The notes under the pieces were generated by a model, which was not told the origin of the DNA, searched no databases, and worked only from the letters and a program-made list of their open reading frames with translations. The translations under genes and the position numbers were made by a program. A DNA stretch of 64,000 bases from Parasediminibacterium sp046546515 (GTDB lineage Bacteria; Bacteroidota; Bacteroidia; Chitinophagales; Chitinophagaceae). This document shows, piece by piece, positions 8,737 through 15,922 of this stretch (position 1 is its first letter; every line of letters starts with the position of its first letter). The DNA is taken from contig NZ_JBKHKJ010000005.1 in assembly GCF_046546515.1 (NCBI RefSeq), positions 124,001 through 188,000 of the forward strand, in the 5' to 3' direction.

Positions 8737-9065
8737 TGGGCAAAACGAAAACCTTTGCACATTTTTTATAATATCCATTTTATTGGGGTTTTTATTAAAA
8801 TAGTTTCAGTTTTGCCAATTTTCGATTTTTTTTGCTCATTTGTCGTTTTTGAAAAATCGCTTTCACTCATTTAAAACATTGATTATCAACAATATCGGAA
8901 AAAAATTATGCGTGTTTTGTGCGTATTTTGTGCGTACTTTTTGAGTGATTTGTGCGTGATTTATGAGTGATTTGTGAGAAAAACTGAGTGATTTTATGCC
9001 CATAAAACAAAACCCTATTTTGGCAATACAACTATTTTAATATTAGTAAAAAAAGAACTACGATT
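8737..9065 (-). repeat. Dispersed repeat element, copy A (inverted orientation)
   Basis: About 330 bp, nearly identical as reverse complement to copy C near 62.2 kb. Internal 10-bp inverted termini ATTAAAATAG and CTATTTTAAT bound a core with a degenerate tandem array built from GTGCGT and GAGTGAT words. A conserved TTGATTATCAACAATATC block adjoins the core (written as on the plus strand). It fills most of the 644-bp gap between rsbR and the methyltransferase fragment. No ORF. Confidence 0.75.
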
Positions 9066-9254
9066 TAGCTTGGGTTGTTTTGCCCCCATTCTTTAATCTA
9101 AATATTGAACGAAGGTAAACTAAATATATTAGCATTTTGAAAAAAACAAATTTTAAGTAAATACATTCCTATCATATTGATAATTCAGCAAATAAGGTTT
9201 TACTTTTACAAATAATGATAATAATTGCGGAGTTCAGCTTAAACCAATTCAAAA

Positions 9255-9644
9255 ATGGAAAATAAAATAAAAGTTGTTGAATTGTTTGCAGGGGTTGGGG
9301 GGTTTAGAATAGGGCTTGAAGGATGGGGAAACAAATCTGCTTCATCGGGCTTTAAGGAGCAAATAGAACCGCAATACGAAATTGTTTGGAGTAACCAATG
9401 GGAACCATCCACTAAAACCCAATATGCCTCTTTGGTTTACGAGCATCGCTTTGGTAAAGAAAACCATTGCAACCAAGATATTTCAACTGTTGAAGTAGAG
9501 GATATTCCAGACCACGATTTATTAGTGGGCGGGTTTCCTTGTCAAGACTATTCAGTTGCAACATCCCTAAAAAACTCAAAAGGGCTAATCGGGAAGAAAG
9601 GTGTTTTATGGTGGTCGATACACAAACTCATTTCAGAGAAATAG
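9255..9644 (+). pseudogene. 5' fragment of a cytosine-C5 DNA methyltransferase
   Basis: 129-residue remnant of a Dcm-family methyltransferase. Present are motif I for S-adenosylmethionine binding (VVELFAGVGGFRIGLEG, residues 7-23) and motif IV with the catalytic Cys (GGFPCQDYSVA). The reading frame then stops after WWSIHKLISEK, just before the ENV motif VI should appear. Full-length members have about 320-420 residues, so two thirds are missing, including motifs VI, VIII, X and the target recognition domain. It cannot be an active methylase. Its partner appears to be the Sau3AI-like fragment downstream. Confidence 0.85.
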
Positions 9645-9651
9645 AATAAAA

Positions 9652-9891
9652 ATGAACATTAAAACATTAATAGAAAACAATATAGAAAAAATAATCCCAG
9701 AGCTTTTTGATTGGGCAGAAACTTTTGATTGGGAATTGGATGAAGACGGCGAAAAAACACTTGAGCCTTATTATAAAGTTTTCAGTTTAGCTGAAAGATT
9801 AGAAAATGGTCAATGTAATGGTGACGATTATAAAAACATACTCTTTCACATTGAACAAATCAATTACAACGAAATAATAATTAGGCTATAA
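9652..9891 (+). CDS. Small acidic hypothetical protein
   Basis: 79 residues from the ATG at 9652 (AAAAATG context, usual for this phylum). Strongly acidic and Trp/Asp/Glu-rich in the middle (FDWAETFDWELDEDGEK); no signal peptide or membrane segment. Starts 7 bp after the truncated methyltransferase and converges with the nuclease-like gene, overlapping its end by 6 bp. Not recognised. Small acidic proteins in such cassettes are sometimes inhibitors or immunity proteins, but nothing here proves that. Confidence 0.5.
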   Translation: MNIKTLIENNIEKIIPELFDWAETFDWELDEDGEKTLEPYYKVFSLAERLENGQCNGDDYKNILFHIEQINYNEIIIRL

Positions 9892-10356
9892 GTTAATTTG
9901 AAATTGAATCCTCTTGTTCCTAATTCGTTGCTCTAATTCTTGAATAGTTAGTAAAGCAAAAGAAGAACCTTTTTCATTCAAGCTAACAAAACAAAATCGA
10001 AATTTACTACCTAAAATAGCACCAAAATTAAATTCATTTTCAGTTGCACCAAAAAAGAAGCCTTTAGGATTTTCAGGTAAATATTTTTTTGTAGTTTTTA
10101 GTTCAACTAGAATGATGTCTTCAAGATAAGTTTGTAAAAAATGAGTATTTATAATTTTACCAACCATTTCTGGAATATAAATTAAATCGAAGGCTTGCAA
10201 AAAGCTATGTTTAATCTGCAATAAATCTAACAATTCTTTCTTGGTTGCCAAATCAATTTTGAAAAACCCAGTATAATTTTCAATTAGGTAATTAACCCCT
10301 TCTTTTTCGGTGACATTGTTAGATAATGTCAAAATAAACGAATGTTTTCGTGACAT
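9886..10356 (-). CDS. Small PD-(D/E)XK nuclease-like protein
   Basis: 156 residues. The centre contains DLIYIPE, then DIILVELKTTKKYL: an Asp, then ExK, as in PD-(D/E)XK nucleases. The following segment GFFFGATENEFNFGAILG and FRFCFVSLNE matches the layout of DUF3883/Mrr-like restriction domains (VKTT, FF..T.NEW, ..Y.LY.V). A role in DNA cleavage is inferred from this motif. The start overlaps the stop of the XRE regulator by one base, so the two form one transcript, like a controller-restriction pair. No complete methyltransferase is nearby. Confidence 0.6.
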   Translation of the reverse strand: MSRKHSFILTLSNNVTEKEGVNYLIENYTGFFKIDLATKKELLDLLQIKHSFLQAFDLIYIPEMVGKIINTHFLQTYLEDIILVELKTTKKYLPENPKGFFFGATENEFNFGAILGSKFRFCFVSLNEKGSSFALLTIQELEQRIRNKRIQFQINL

Positions 10357-10625
10357 TAATCTTCTGTTTTAATTTCGTATTTTTTAAAAGAATGTGTTGG
10401 ATTTATGGAGCTAAAATCCAAAAGTTCTGAAATATTGATTTCAAATACTTTAGCAAATACAGCCATGTTAGTGAGAGAAATATTTCTTTCACCTCTTTCA
10501 ATCATCCCAATATAAGTTCTGTGAAAACCAGTTGCAAAAGATAGTTTTTCTTGACTTAAATTTTTATCAATCCGTAATTGCTTAATTCTTAAACCAAATT
10601 CCTTAATAAGTTCTGCATTTAGCAT
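10356..10625 (-). CDS. XRE-family regulator, controller-protein-like
   Basis: 89-residue DNA-binding protein made almost entirely of one Cro/C1 helix-turn-helix (IKQLRIDKNLSQEKLSFATG, then FHRTYIGMIERGERNISLT and ISELLDF). Size and sequence resemble controller (C) proteins of restriction-modification systems, which regulate their own and the nuclease gene. A near-perfect inverted repeat lies 12-49 bp upstream of its start codon and is a plausible operator. Co-transcribed with the nuclease-like gene. Confidence 0.85.
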   Translation of the reverse strand: MLNAELIKEFGLRIKQLRIDKNLSQEKLSFATGFHRTYIGMIERGERNISLTNMAVFAKVFEINISELLDFSSINPTHSFKKYEIKTED

Positions 10626-10636
10626 AATGCAAACCT

Positions 10637-10674
10637 ATACTCATTGTATGTTTTGATCAACCGACAATGTGTAT
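10637..10674. promoter_or_regulatory. Inverted-repeat operator for the XRE regulator
   Basis: ATACTCATTGT (10637-10647) and ACAATGTGTAT (10664-10674) are inverted repeats matching at 10 of 11 positions with a 16-bp spacer. The position, just upstream of the XRE start at 10625, suits an autoregulatory operator like the C-boxes of restriction-modification controllers. It overlaps the open 5' end of the truncated endonuclease frame, so those codons are probably regulator DNA, not original coding sequence. Confidence 0.55.
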
Positions 10675-11828
10675 CATTACAAAACAAGGAGTACCGTTCT
10701 AAAGAACGTTTGGTACTCAATATCATCAACTATCTTGAAGTAGTAAACCAAGAATTTGAAACCAGTTCTTTTTGGAAAAAGAATGCCAACATCCTTTTGA
10801 TATTTTACCTGCACCAAGCTGGTTACGATATACTTGATTTTGTTATCAAGTTAGTTGATGAATGGAATTTCCCAAACACAGATTTGGAAATCATCAAAAA
10901 GGATTGGCATCTGATTAAACAAAAAATTGCAGATGGAAAGGCACACGAACTTTCAGAAGGAGATACATTTTATTTAGGGGCTTGCACAAAAGGTGCAAAT
11001 GCAAACACCACACGAAAACAACCGTTTTGTGATATTCCTGCAAAACAAAGAGCCTATTCTTTGAAACAAGGTTATGTAAACCATATCATTGCTACGATAG
11101 CAAACGAGGAAACAATAGGGATTTATGGCAAACTTATCCCATCGGTTGCCGTTGCCAAAAAGCAAACCATTGAGGAAATTGTAATTTCCAAGTTCGAGCC
11201 ATATTACAACAATAGCATCCAGCAAATACTTGATAAAATAGGTGCTGAAATAAACACCAAGGCAAAAAGTTTTTACGCCAACTTAACCAAGGCAATATTG
11301 GGCATTGAGTTAGACAAACAAATTGAAGAATTTGAAAAGGCAGAAATCTTTGTAAAAACGGTTAGGCTAAAAGAAAACAACTTGCCAAAAGAAGACATGT
11401 CGTTTCCTGCTTTCAAATTTGAGGAAATTGTACACCAAGAATGGGACGATTCGGATTTTAAAGATATTTTGGAACACAAATTTTTGTTTGTATTCTTTCA
11501 ATTTGAAAATGAAGCACTTGTTTTGCGGAAAGTAAAATTTTGGAACATGCCTTATTCAGACATTCAAGAAACTGAAAAGGTATGGGCAAAAACTAAAGAA
11601 ATTATTGGAAATGGAACCATTGTAAAAGCAATAAAGAACAATATCCGCTACACCAATTTCCCCAATAAAAAATTCAATACTGTTTCACACGTTAGGCCAC
11701 ATGCCAAAGATGCGGCAGACACTTACCCTTTGCCCACAACAGACAGGCTAACACAGGCAAATGAATATACAAAACAATGCTTTTGGCTTAACAACACTTA
11801 TGTTAGGGATGAGATATACTTGAAATAA
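10644..11828 (+). pseudogene. Sau3AI-like restriction endonuclease lacking its N-terminal catalytic part
   Basis: The frame (394 residues from a TTG) matches Sau3AI-type GATC endonucleases from SKERLVLNIINYLEVVNQEF onward: FYLHQAGYDIL, the inter-domain hallmark DTFYLGACTKGANANTTR, AKQRAYSLKQGYVN, and a second MutH-like half. Sau3AI has about 490 residues, and its MutH-like catalytic acidic/Lys residues precede the SKERLVL segment; that part is missing. The first 15-18 codons overlap the XRE operator region. The remnant probably cannot cut DNA. It mirrors the methyltransferase fragment, so the two are outer halves of one former GATC-type system. Confidence 0.75.
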
Positions 11829-11851
11829 GCATGTTAAAAGTAGTAGGTTTT

Positions 11852-11872
11852 ACCGCTTAAAAGCGGTTTTTT
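11852..11872 (+). terminator. Intrinsic terminator after the endonuclease remnant
   Basis: ACCGC-TTAAAA-GCGGT hairpin followed by TTTTT, 24 bp after the stop codon of the endonuclease frame. Confidence 0.7.
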
Positions 11873-11965
11873 CCCTTTGTTGGTCTTCGCTCCATGAAGA
11901 TAAAAGTAAAGATTTGAAATGCACCTCTTGCTACATATTACCTACTTCTTACGCCTAATTAATAA

Positions 11966-12454
11966 GGGTGCATAAAACTTTTTCGCTAGGGCTGCGTTTT
12001 TTGATTTCTCCAAAAACAGAGGCTATTTAAAAAAAACTTATCTTTGTGCCATGAATGCACCTGATACAAAGCATTTACAAAGCTAGTTTTCAGGCAGCAG
12101 TATCGTAGTTCTTTTTTTACTAATATTAAAATAGTAGTTTTTTAAAATTAGGGTATTATAATCCCTTATCAATAAATGATCACTTTATTATCATAAAACT
12201 ATTATTCTACTATCAGTTTGGTATTATTTTGGTATTATTCAATGATAGTAAAATATCATAAAATGATACTTATTTTTTCTACTAAAAATCGGCTAATAAT
12301 ATTGATAATCAATGGTTTACAAAGAATGTTTGGATTTTAAAAAAAAAATCTGAAACCGCAAAAAGGCTCAAAATTAGCAAAACTAAAACTATTTTAATAA
12401 AAAGCCAGATAAAATAGATATTATAAAAAATGAACAAGGGTATTCGTTTTGCCC
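11966..12454 (+). repeat. Dispersed repeat element, copy B
   Basis: About 490 bp filling most of the gap between the restriction remnant and the MutS-like gene. It starts with GGGTGCATAAAACTTTTTCG, as copy C does. The shared order is: TATCTTTG box (12039-12046), TTTTTTTACTAATATT, inverted termini ATTAAAATAG and CTATTTTAAT, TTGATAATCAATG, and the right end ATAGATATTATAAAAAATG. The core differs from copies A and C: it is a tandem of ATCATAAAACTATTATTC-like words. It ends about 5 bp from the 3' end of the MutS-like gene, and the right outer end seen in copy C is absent. Confidence 0.7.
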
Positions 12455-12459
12455 TACCA

Positions 12460-14262
12460 TTACCCCATTTCAATACCAATTTTCCGCATCAATATAGATG
12501 CGTTTAAACTCGTGCAAACACCTGCTTTCAATTTGTAGTCAAAATATAGTTCTTCGCCGTCAACTTGTGCATCAAAGTGGTAGTTGGCAATATTTTGGGG
12601 GTAGTTGCTTTCCTCTGCCGCCAAGGCTACATCGTGGGTGGCAAGGATGGCCACGGTGTTCTGGGCTATAAATTGCTTTATCAATGCCTTTGAGCCTGTG
12701 TGCCTGTCAAGCGAGTTGGTGCCACGCAGTATTTCATCCAGCAATATCAATACTTTTTCCTTTTGGTTTACTGCTTCTATAATGCTCCTAAGTTTTTTGA
12801 GCTCGGCATAAAAAGTAGAAGTGCTTTCTGCCAAGTTATCTGCAATCCTCATGCTGCTCAGCAGCCTTGCGTTAGCAACGGTAAATGCCTCGGCACAAAC
12901 GGGGCTGCCTATCAATGCCAGCACCATGTTGCAGCCAATGCTCCTAAGGAAAGTGCTTTTGCCAGCCATGTTGGAGCCTGTAATCAATGATATTTTGCCA
13001 GTGCCATGGGTGCTGAAGGAATTGGCAACGCTTTTGTCAGGGTTGATTAACGGATGCCCTGCATTGGTAGCTTCAAGGGTAAAATAATTGTCTGCAATAT
13101 TGGGGAAACACCAGTTTGGGTGGTTGAAAGATAATATGGACAATGAGTTAATCACTTCCATTTCTGCAATTGCCTCGAACCAATGGGTGATAAAATGTTT
13201 GTTGTCCCGTTTCCATGCATTCAGTGCCCTAGCTTGCCATACATCCCACAAGAAAACGGTGTTTAGCACCAAGAACAAATAAGTATTTAAGCGTAGGTCA
13301 AAACGTTGCAAAATGCTTTTTAATGCGCCTATTTCCACAGATGCCTTGGTATTGTTGTGGATGAGTTGCTGCTGCAATGCTTTTAAAGTAGCCGTGCTGA
13401 ATGGCGCATCTTCTATCAAGGTAACCAATGCTGCCAATACACTTGTTTCTGCCACTATCTTAGAGAGCTGCTCATAAGGCTTCATTACTTTTTTGCTTTG
13501 CCAAAAGGCAAAAACAAGGCAGCATGCCAGCAGAAGCGACAATTGGTAAGTTGCAAATAAGCCTAATATGTTTAACAGTATGGCACCCAAGGTAAAAGTA
13601 GCATACATAGGCAAAACAAATTTCCAGTAGTTTTCTTGGAAAAGGGCTTGGGTGTCTTGCAGCCAGTCTTTTATTTTTTGTTGGGTGGCAATGGTAACAG
13701 CCTCTTGTTGCCCAATGGCTTGCAATTGTTGCCGCCACTGTACATTGCTAGCCAATTCTTTAATGGCTTCATGCCTTGCGGCAATGGCTTTATTGCCCAA
13801 TGCACTTAATAAATTAGCTGCAAGCAATGCTTTACCCTGCTGGGTACTGCAACGGTTGACGTATTGGTACAAAGATGCTGGGCCAAACAAATCTAAATCG
13901 TTAGCATAGCCATGCAAGGCAGGGGAGAAGCTTATCCCGTTTTCACGGTGCAGGTATTGGTGCTGCATTATTTTCAGTTCCTCTTTGTTAACCTGCACCA
14001 ATATTTCTGTGTGTGCTATTGCCTTGCTGTTCTTTGCATCTTTTGCTACCAGAATGAGGAACAATGCAATACCAAGCAAAATAATAATACACCCTGTGGC
14101 AAATGAAAACGGAAAAGCAAGGTAAGCTAGCCCAACAGTAATGGCAACACAAAGGAAACGCCCCCATGCAAGCCTAGTTTTTGTATTGTTTAAACCAGCC
14201 AGTTTTTTAAAGTGGGTTTCTAGTTGTTGCTCATACACTTGTGCCGCCGCCATATCCTTCAT
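12460..14262 (-). CDS. Membrane-anchored MutS-family ATPase
   Basis: 600 residues. The C-terminal 230 residues are a MutS ABC-type ATPase: Walker A TGSNMAGKSTFLRS, signature region ESTSTFYAEL, Walker B VLILLDEILRGTNSLDR and H-loop LATHD. The mismatch-recognition domain of MutS is absent. Instead the N-terminal half has hydrophobic pairs at about 48-90 and 215-250 that look like four transmembrane helices. This matches the MutS-like membrane family of Bacteroidota, whose role is unknown, rather than MutS1 or MutS2. Convergent with the restriction locus; upstream lies a repeat-rich region and tmRNA on the other strand. Confidence 0.85.
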   Translation of the reverse strand: MKDMAAAQVYEQQLETHFKKLAGLNNTKTRLAWGRFLCVAITVGLAYLAFPFSFATGCIIILLGIALFLILVAKDAKNSKAIAHTEILVQVNKEELKIMQHQYLHRENGISFSPALHGYANDLDLFGPASLYQYVNRCSTQQGKALLAANLLSALGNKAIAARHEAIKELASNVQWRQQLQAIGQQEAVTIATQQKIKDWLQDTQALFQENYWKFVLPMYATFTLGAILLNILGLFATYQLSLLLACCLVFAFWQSKKVMKPYEQLSKIVAETSVLAALVTLIEDAPFSTATLKALQQQLIHNNTKASVEIGALKSILQRFDLRLNTYLFLVLNTVFLWDVWQARALNAWKRDNKHFITHWFEAIAEMEVINSLSILSFNHPNWCFPNIADNYFTLEATNAGHPLINPDKSVANSFSTHGTGKISLITGSNMAGKSTFLRSIGCNMVLALIGSPVCAEAFTVANARLLSSMRIADNLAESTSTFYAELKKLRSIIEAVNQKEKVLILLDEILRGTNSLDRHTGSKALIKQFIAQNTVAILATHDVALAAEESNYPQNIANYHFDAQVDGEELYFDYKLKAGVCTSLNASILMRKIGIEMG

Positions 14263-14344
14263 GCGTACAAACGTATAAAAAAGATGCCAAACACGACATA
14301 GGGACCGGAATGGAGGTAGTAACTTTGCATTCCTATAGGCACTA

Positions 14345-14495
14345 ATTTTTTTATTCGTGTTTATTCGTGCATTCGTGGCAAATTCCCTTGAAGGGTTATT
14401 GTGGTACGGAAATATTTAATAGTTGGCACAAAATCTTTTGCCTCTTTTTTCTTCGTGCCCCTTCGTGCTTTAGTGCCTTTGTGGCAAACAAAGCA
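14345..14495. repeat. Short dispersed repeats upstream of tmRNA
   Basis: Contains TTTATTCGTGTTTATTCGTG, also present within the stressosome operon near 6.87 kb, and a TTCGTGCCCCTTCGTGCTTTAGTGCCTTTGTGGC-type segment that recurs in many gaps of this window. The 283 bases between the MutS-like gene and tmRNA hold no gene. Confidence 0.6.
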
Positions 14496-14526
14496 AATTA
14501 TTATGCCCCAAACAGTTTATGTTCCG

Positions 14527-14534
14527 TATTTTTG
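14527..14534 (+). promoter_or_regulatory. Bacteroidota -7 box TATTTTTG for tmRNA
   Basis: Exact TAnnTTTG match located 12 bp before the mature 5' end of tmRNA, the position expected for the promoter. Confidence 0.55.
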
Positions 14535-14545
14535 CGGCTTGCTAT

Positions 14546-14917
14546 GGGGCTGTACTGGTTTCGACAGCAAAGTTCTTTGTAGGTATAAGCATGCAGTGCG
14601 TTGGATAATTAGCACTTAAATCTGAATATTCAAACATTAATTGGCAATACTCAGTATGCCATGGCTGCCTAGTCAGAGACTAGTCACTCATTAGGGCCGT
14701 TGGGCAGGTTGGCTTGTTACCATGCCCTCCCGCCGACTCAAATTAAATACAAGCTGCTGTTGCGGTAGGCTGTGCCTGCAACAAAAGACTATCCAGCTAA
14801 GGTGCAGATTGGTTTGCCTTTTCCCTGCCTGTACCCTACAACCAATATATAGGATAAGCATGTAGAAGGCTTATGGCGGATTTGTTTGGACAGGGGTTCG
14901 ACTCCCCTCAGCTCCAC
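14546..14917 (+). ncRNA. ssrA: tmRNA (ssrA)
   Basis: Transfer-messenger RNA rescuing stalled ribosomes. The 5' end GGGGCTGTACTGGTTTCGAC and the 3' end with the T-arm GGGGTTCGACTCCCC and CAGCTCCA are diagnostic and pair to form the tRNA-like acceptor stem. The last bases read ACCT, so the terminal CCA is only partly encoded. The tag frame is at 14643-14672: resume codon GGC, then AAT ACT CAG TAT GCC ATG GCT GCC and stop TAG, giving tag GNTQYAMAA. This fits the G....YA(L/M)AA tags of the phylum. Exact ends are uncertain by 1-3 bases. Confidence 0.95.
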
Positions 14918-14920
14918 CTA

Positions 14921-14953
14921 AGGGGATTCTTGCCAGAGAATCCCCTTTTTTTT
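14921..14953 (+). terminator. Intrinsic terminator of tmRNA
   Basis: Perfect 10-bp stem AGGGGATTCT / AGAATCCCCT with a 6-base loop and a run of eight T, immediately after tmRNA. Confidence 0.9.
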
Positions 14954-15019
14954 GTCCTATCATGTTTATTTATCTTTCAACAATTCAAATAGATTATTGA
15001 TGAACCTGCAATATAATTT

Positions 15020-15269
15020 ATGACAATAAAGGCAGCGCAACTGAACCCTAAAAAAAGCAATCACAATCTCCGACTAAGGTACATGTTATCTCCAGTGCTT
15101 TTGAACAAAGCGAAGCTGAATGGCTAATAAAGGAAGGGCTATATAAAAATATGGACGAATACATTAAGGGTACGACCAAGACATTATACGACAAGCCTAT
15201 GTATATGTAGTGAAAGCCAATAACACACACTTATCCACATTCCTCAAAGAAATAAAAAAATATTTTTGA
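15020..15269 (+). pseudogene. Small frameshifted gene remnant
   Basis: Three overlapping plus-strand frames read as one protein if two frameshifts are allowed: MTIKAAQLNPKKSNHN, then KVHVISSAFEQSEAEWLIKE followed by YKNMDEYIKG, then YDQDIIRQAYVYVVKANNTH ending STFLKEIKKYF and a stop. Each segment has natural protein composition, which random frames in this AT-rich gap usually lack. No family recognised. The rest of 14954-15279 shows nothing. Confidence 0.35.
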
Positions 15270-15279
15270 AGAATAGTAA

Positions 15280-15306
15280 TTGTTTCAAAATATCCCCCTA
15301 CATTTG
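15280..15306 (+). promoter_or_regulatory. Promoter of the S10-spc ribosomal operon
   Basis: TACATTTG (15299-15306) matches TAnnTTTG exactly, with a TTG at 15280-15282 upstream. It lies 29 bp before the rpsJ start codon and is the only strong promoter-like element seen before the ribosomal block. Confidence 0.6.
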
Positions 15307-15335
15307 CACTCCCAAATCGAAATGGGCTAAAGTCT

Positions 15336-15641
15336 ATGTCACAAAGAATTAGAATAAAATTACAATCTTACGATCACAACTTAGTAGATAAGTCTGCTGA
15401 GAAAATCGTTAAAACCGTACGCAGTACGGGTGCTGTAGTAACTGGTCCTATTCCTTTGCCTACACACAAGCGTATTTTCACTGTGCTTCGTTCGCCACAC
15501 GTAAACAAGAAAAGCCGTGAGCAGTTCCAGTTAGCTACCCACAAGCGCTTGTTAGACATTTACACTTCGTCTTCAAGGACAGTAGATGCTTTAAGTAAAT
15601 TGGATTTGCCTTCTGGCGTAGAAGTAGAAATTAAAGCATAA
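15336..15641 (+). CDS. rpsJ: 30S ribosomal protein S10
   Basis: 101 residues, the usual length. Clear S10 sequence: SQRIRIKLQSYDHNLVDKSA, then TGPIPLPTHKRIFTVLRSPH with the rRNA-contacting loop and a DIYTSSSRTVDALSKLDLPSGVEVEIK ending. It is part of the 30S head (and acts as NusE in transcription antitermination elsewhere). First gene of the ribosomal block here; tufA/fusA do not precede it, which departs from common gene orders. Confidence 0.98.
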   Translation: MSQRIRIKLQSYDHNLVDKSAEKIVKTVRSTGAVVTGPIPLPTHKRIFTVLRSPHVNKKSREQFQLATHKRLLDIYTSSSRTVDALSKLDLPSGVEVEIKA

Positions 15642-15922
15642 CTCTCCCTTTAATAGTAAAGGAAAGAAAATTGAAATAAAACTCATCTCTCAATTTGGGT
15701 AACACCAAAAAAAAGAGCGCTGATTAAAAAAATTCTTCAACACTAATAAGTTGAAGGTAACATATAAACAGGCCCTTCGAGGTTTGTTTACTCCCGGTAC
15801 TTCCCCTCCGCTTTTCAATAAGCAGGAAACAAAGGAAAAGGTCGGTAGCAAACAAGGGATTGAATCCAGGTTTCATCACCGGGATGTCCTTAACACCTTA
15901 GCGGGGCAAAACCGCAAAAAAG
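15642..15922 (+). promoter_or_regulatory. Long structured spacer between rpsJ and rplC
   Basis: 281 bp without a credible gene, inside an operon where most gaps are 10-80 bp. It can form a long-range stem TCCCGGT (15792-15798) with ACCGGGA (15878-15884), and a GCGG/CCGC hairpin lies a few bases before the rplC start. This may be an untranslated leader for autoregulation by a ribosomal protein. A 74-codon TTG frame across it is not convincing. Confidence 0.35.

Noticed and set aside
10644..11828. Functional Sau3AI-like endonuclease
   Set aside because: The catalytic part preceding SKERLVL is absent and the first codons overlap a regulator's operator; treated as a pseudogene.
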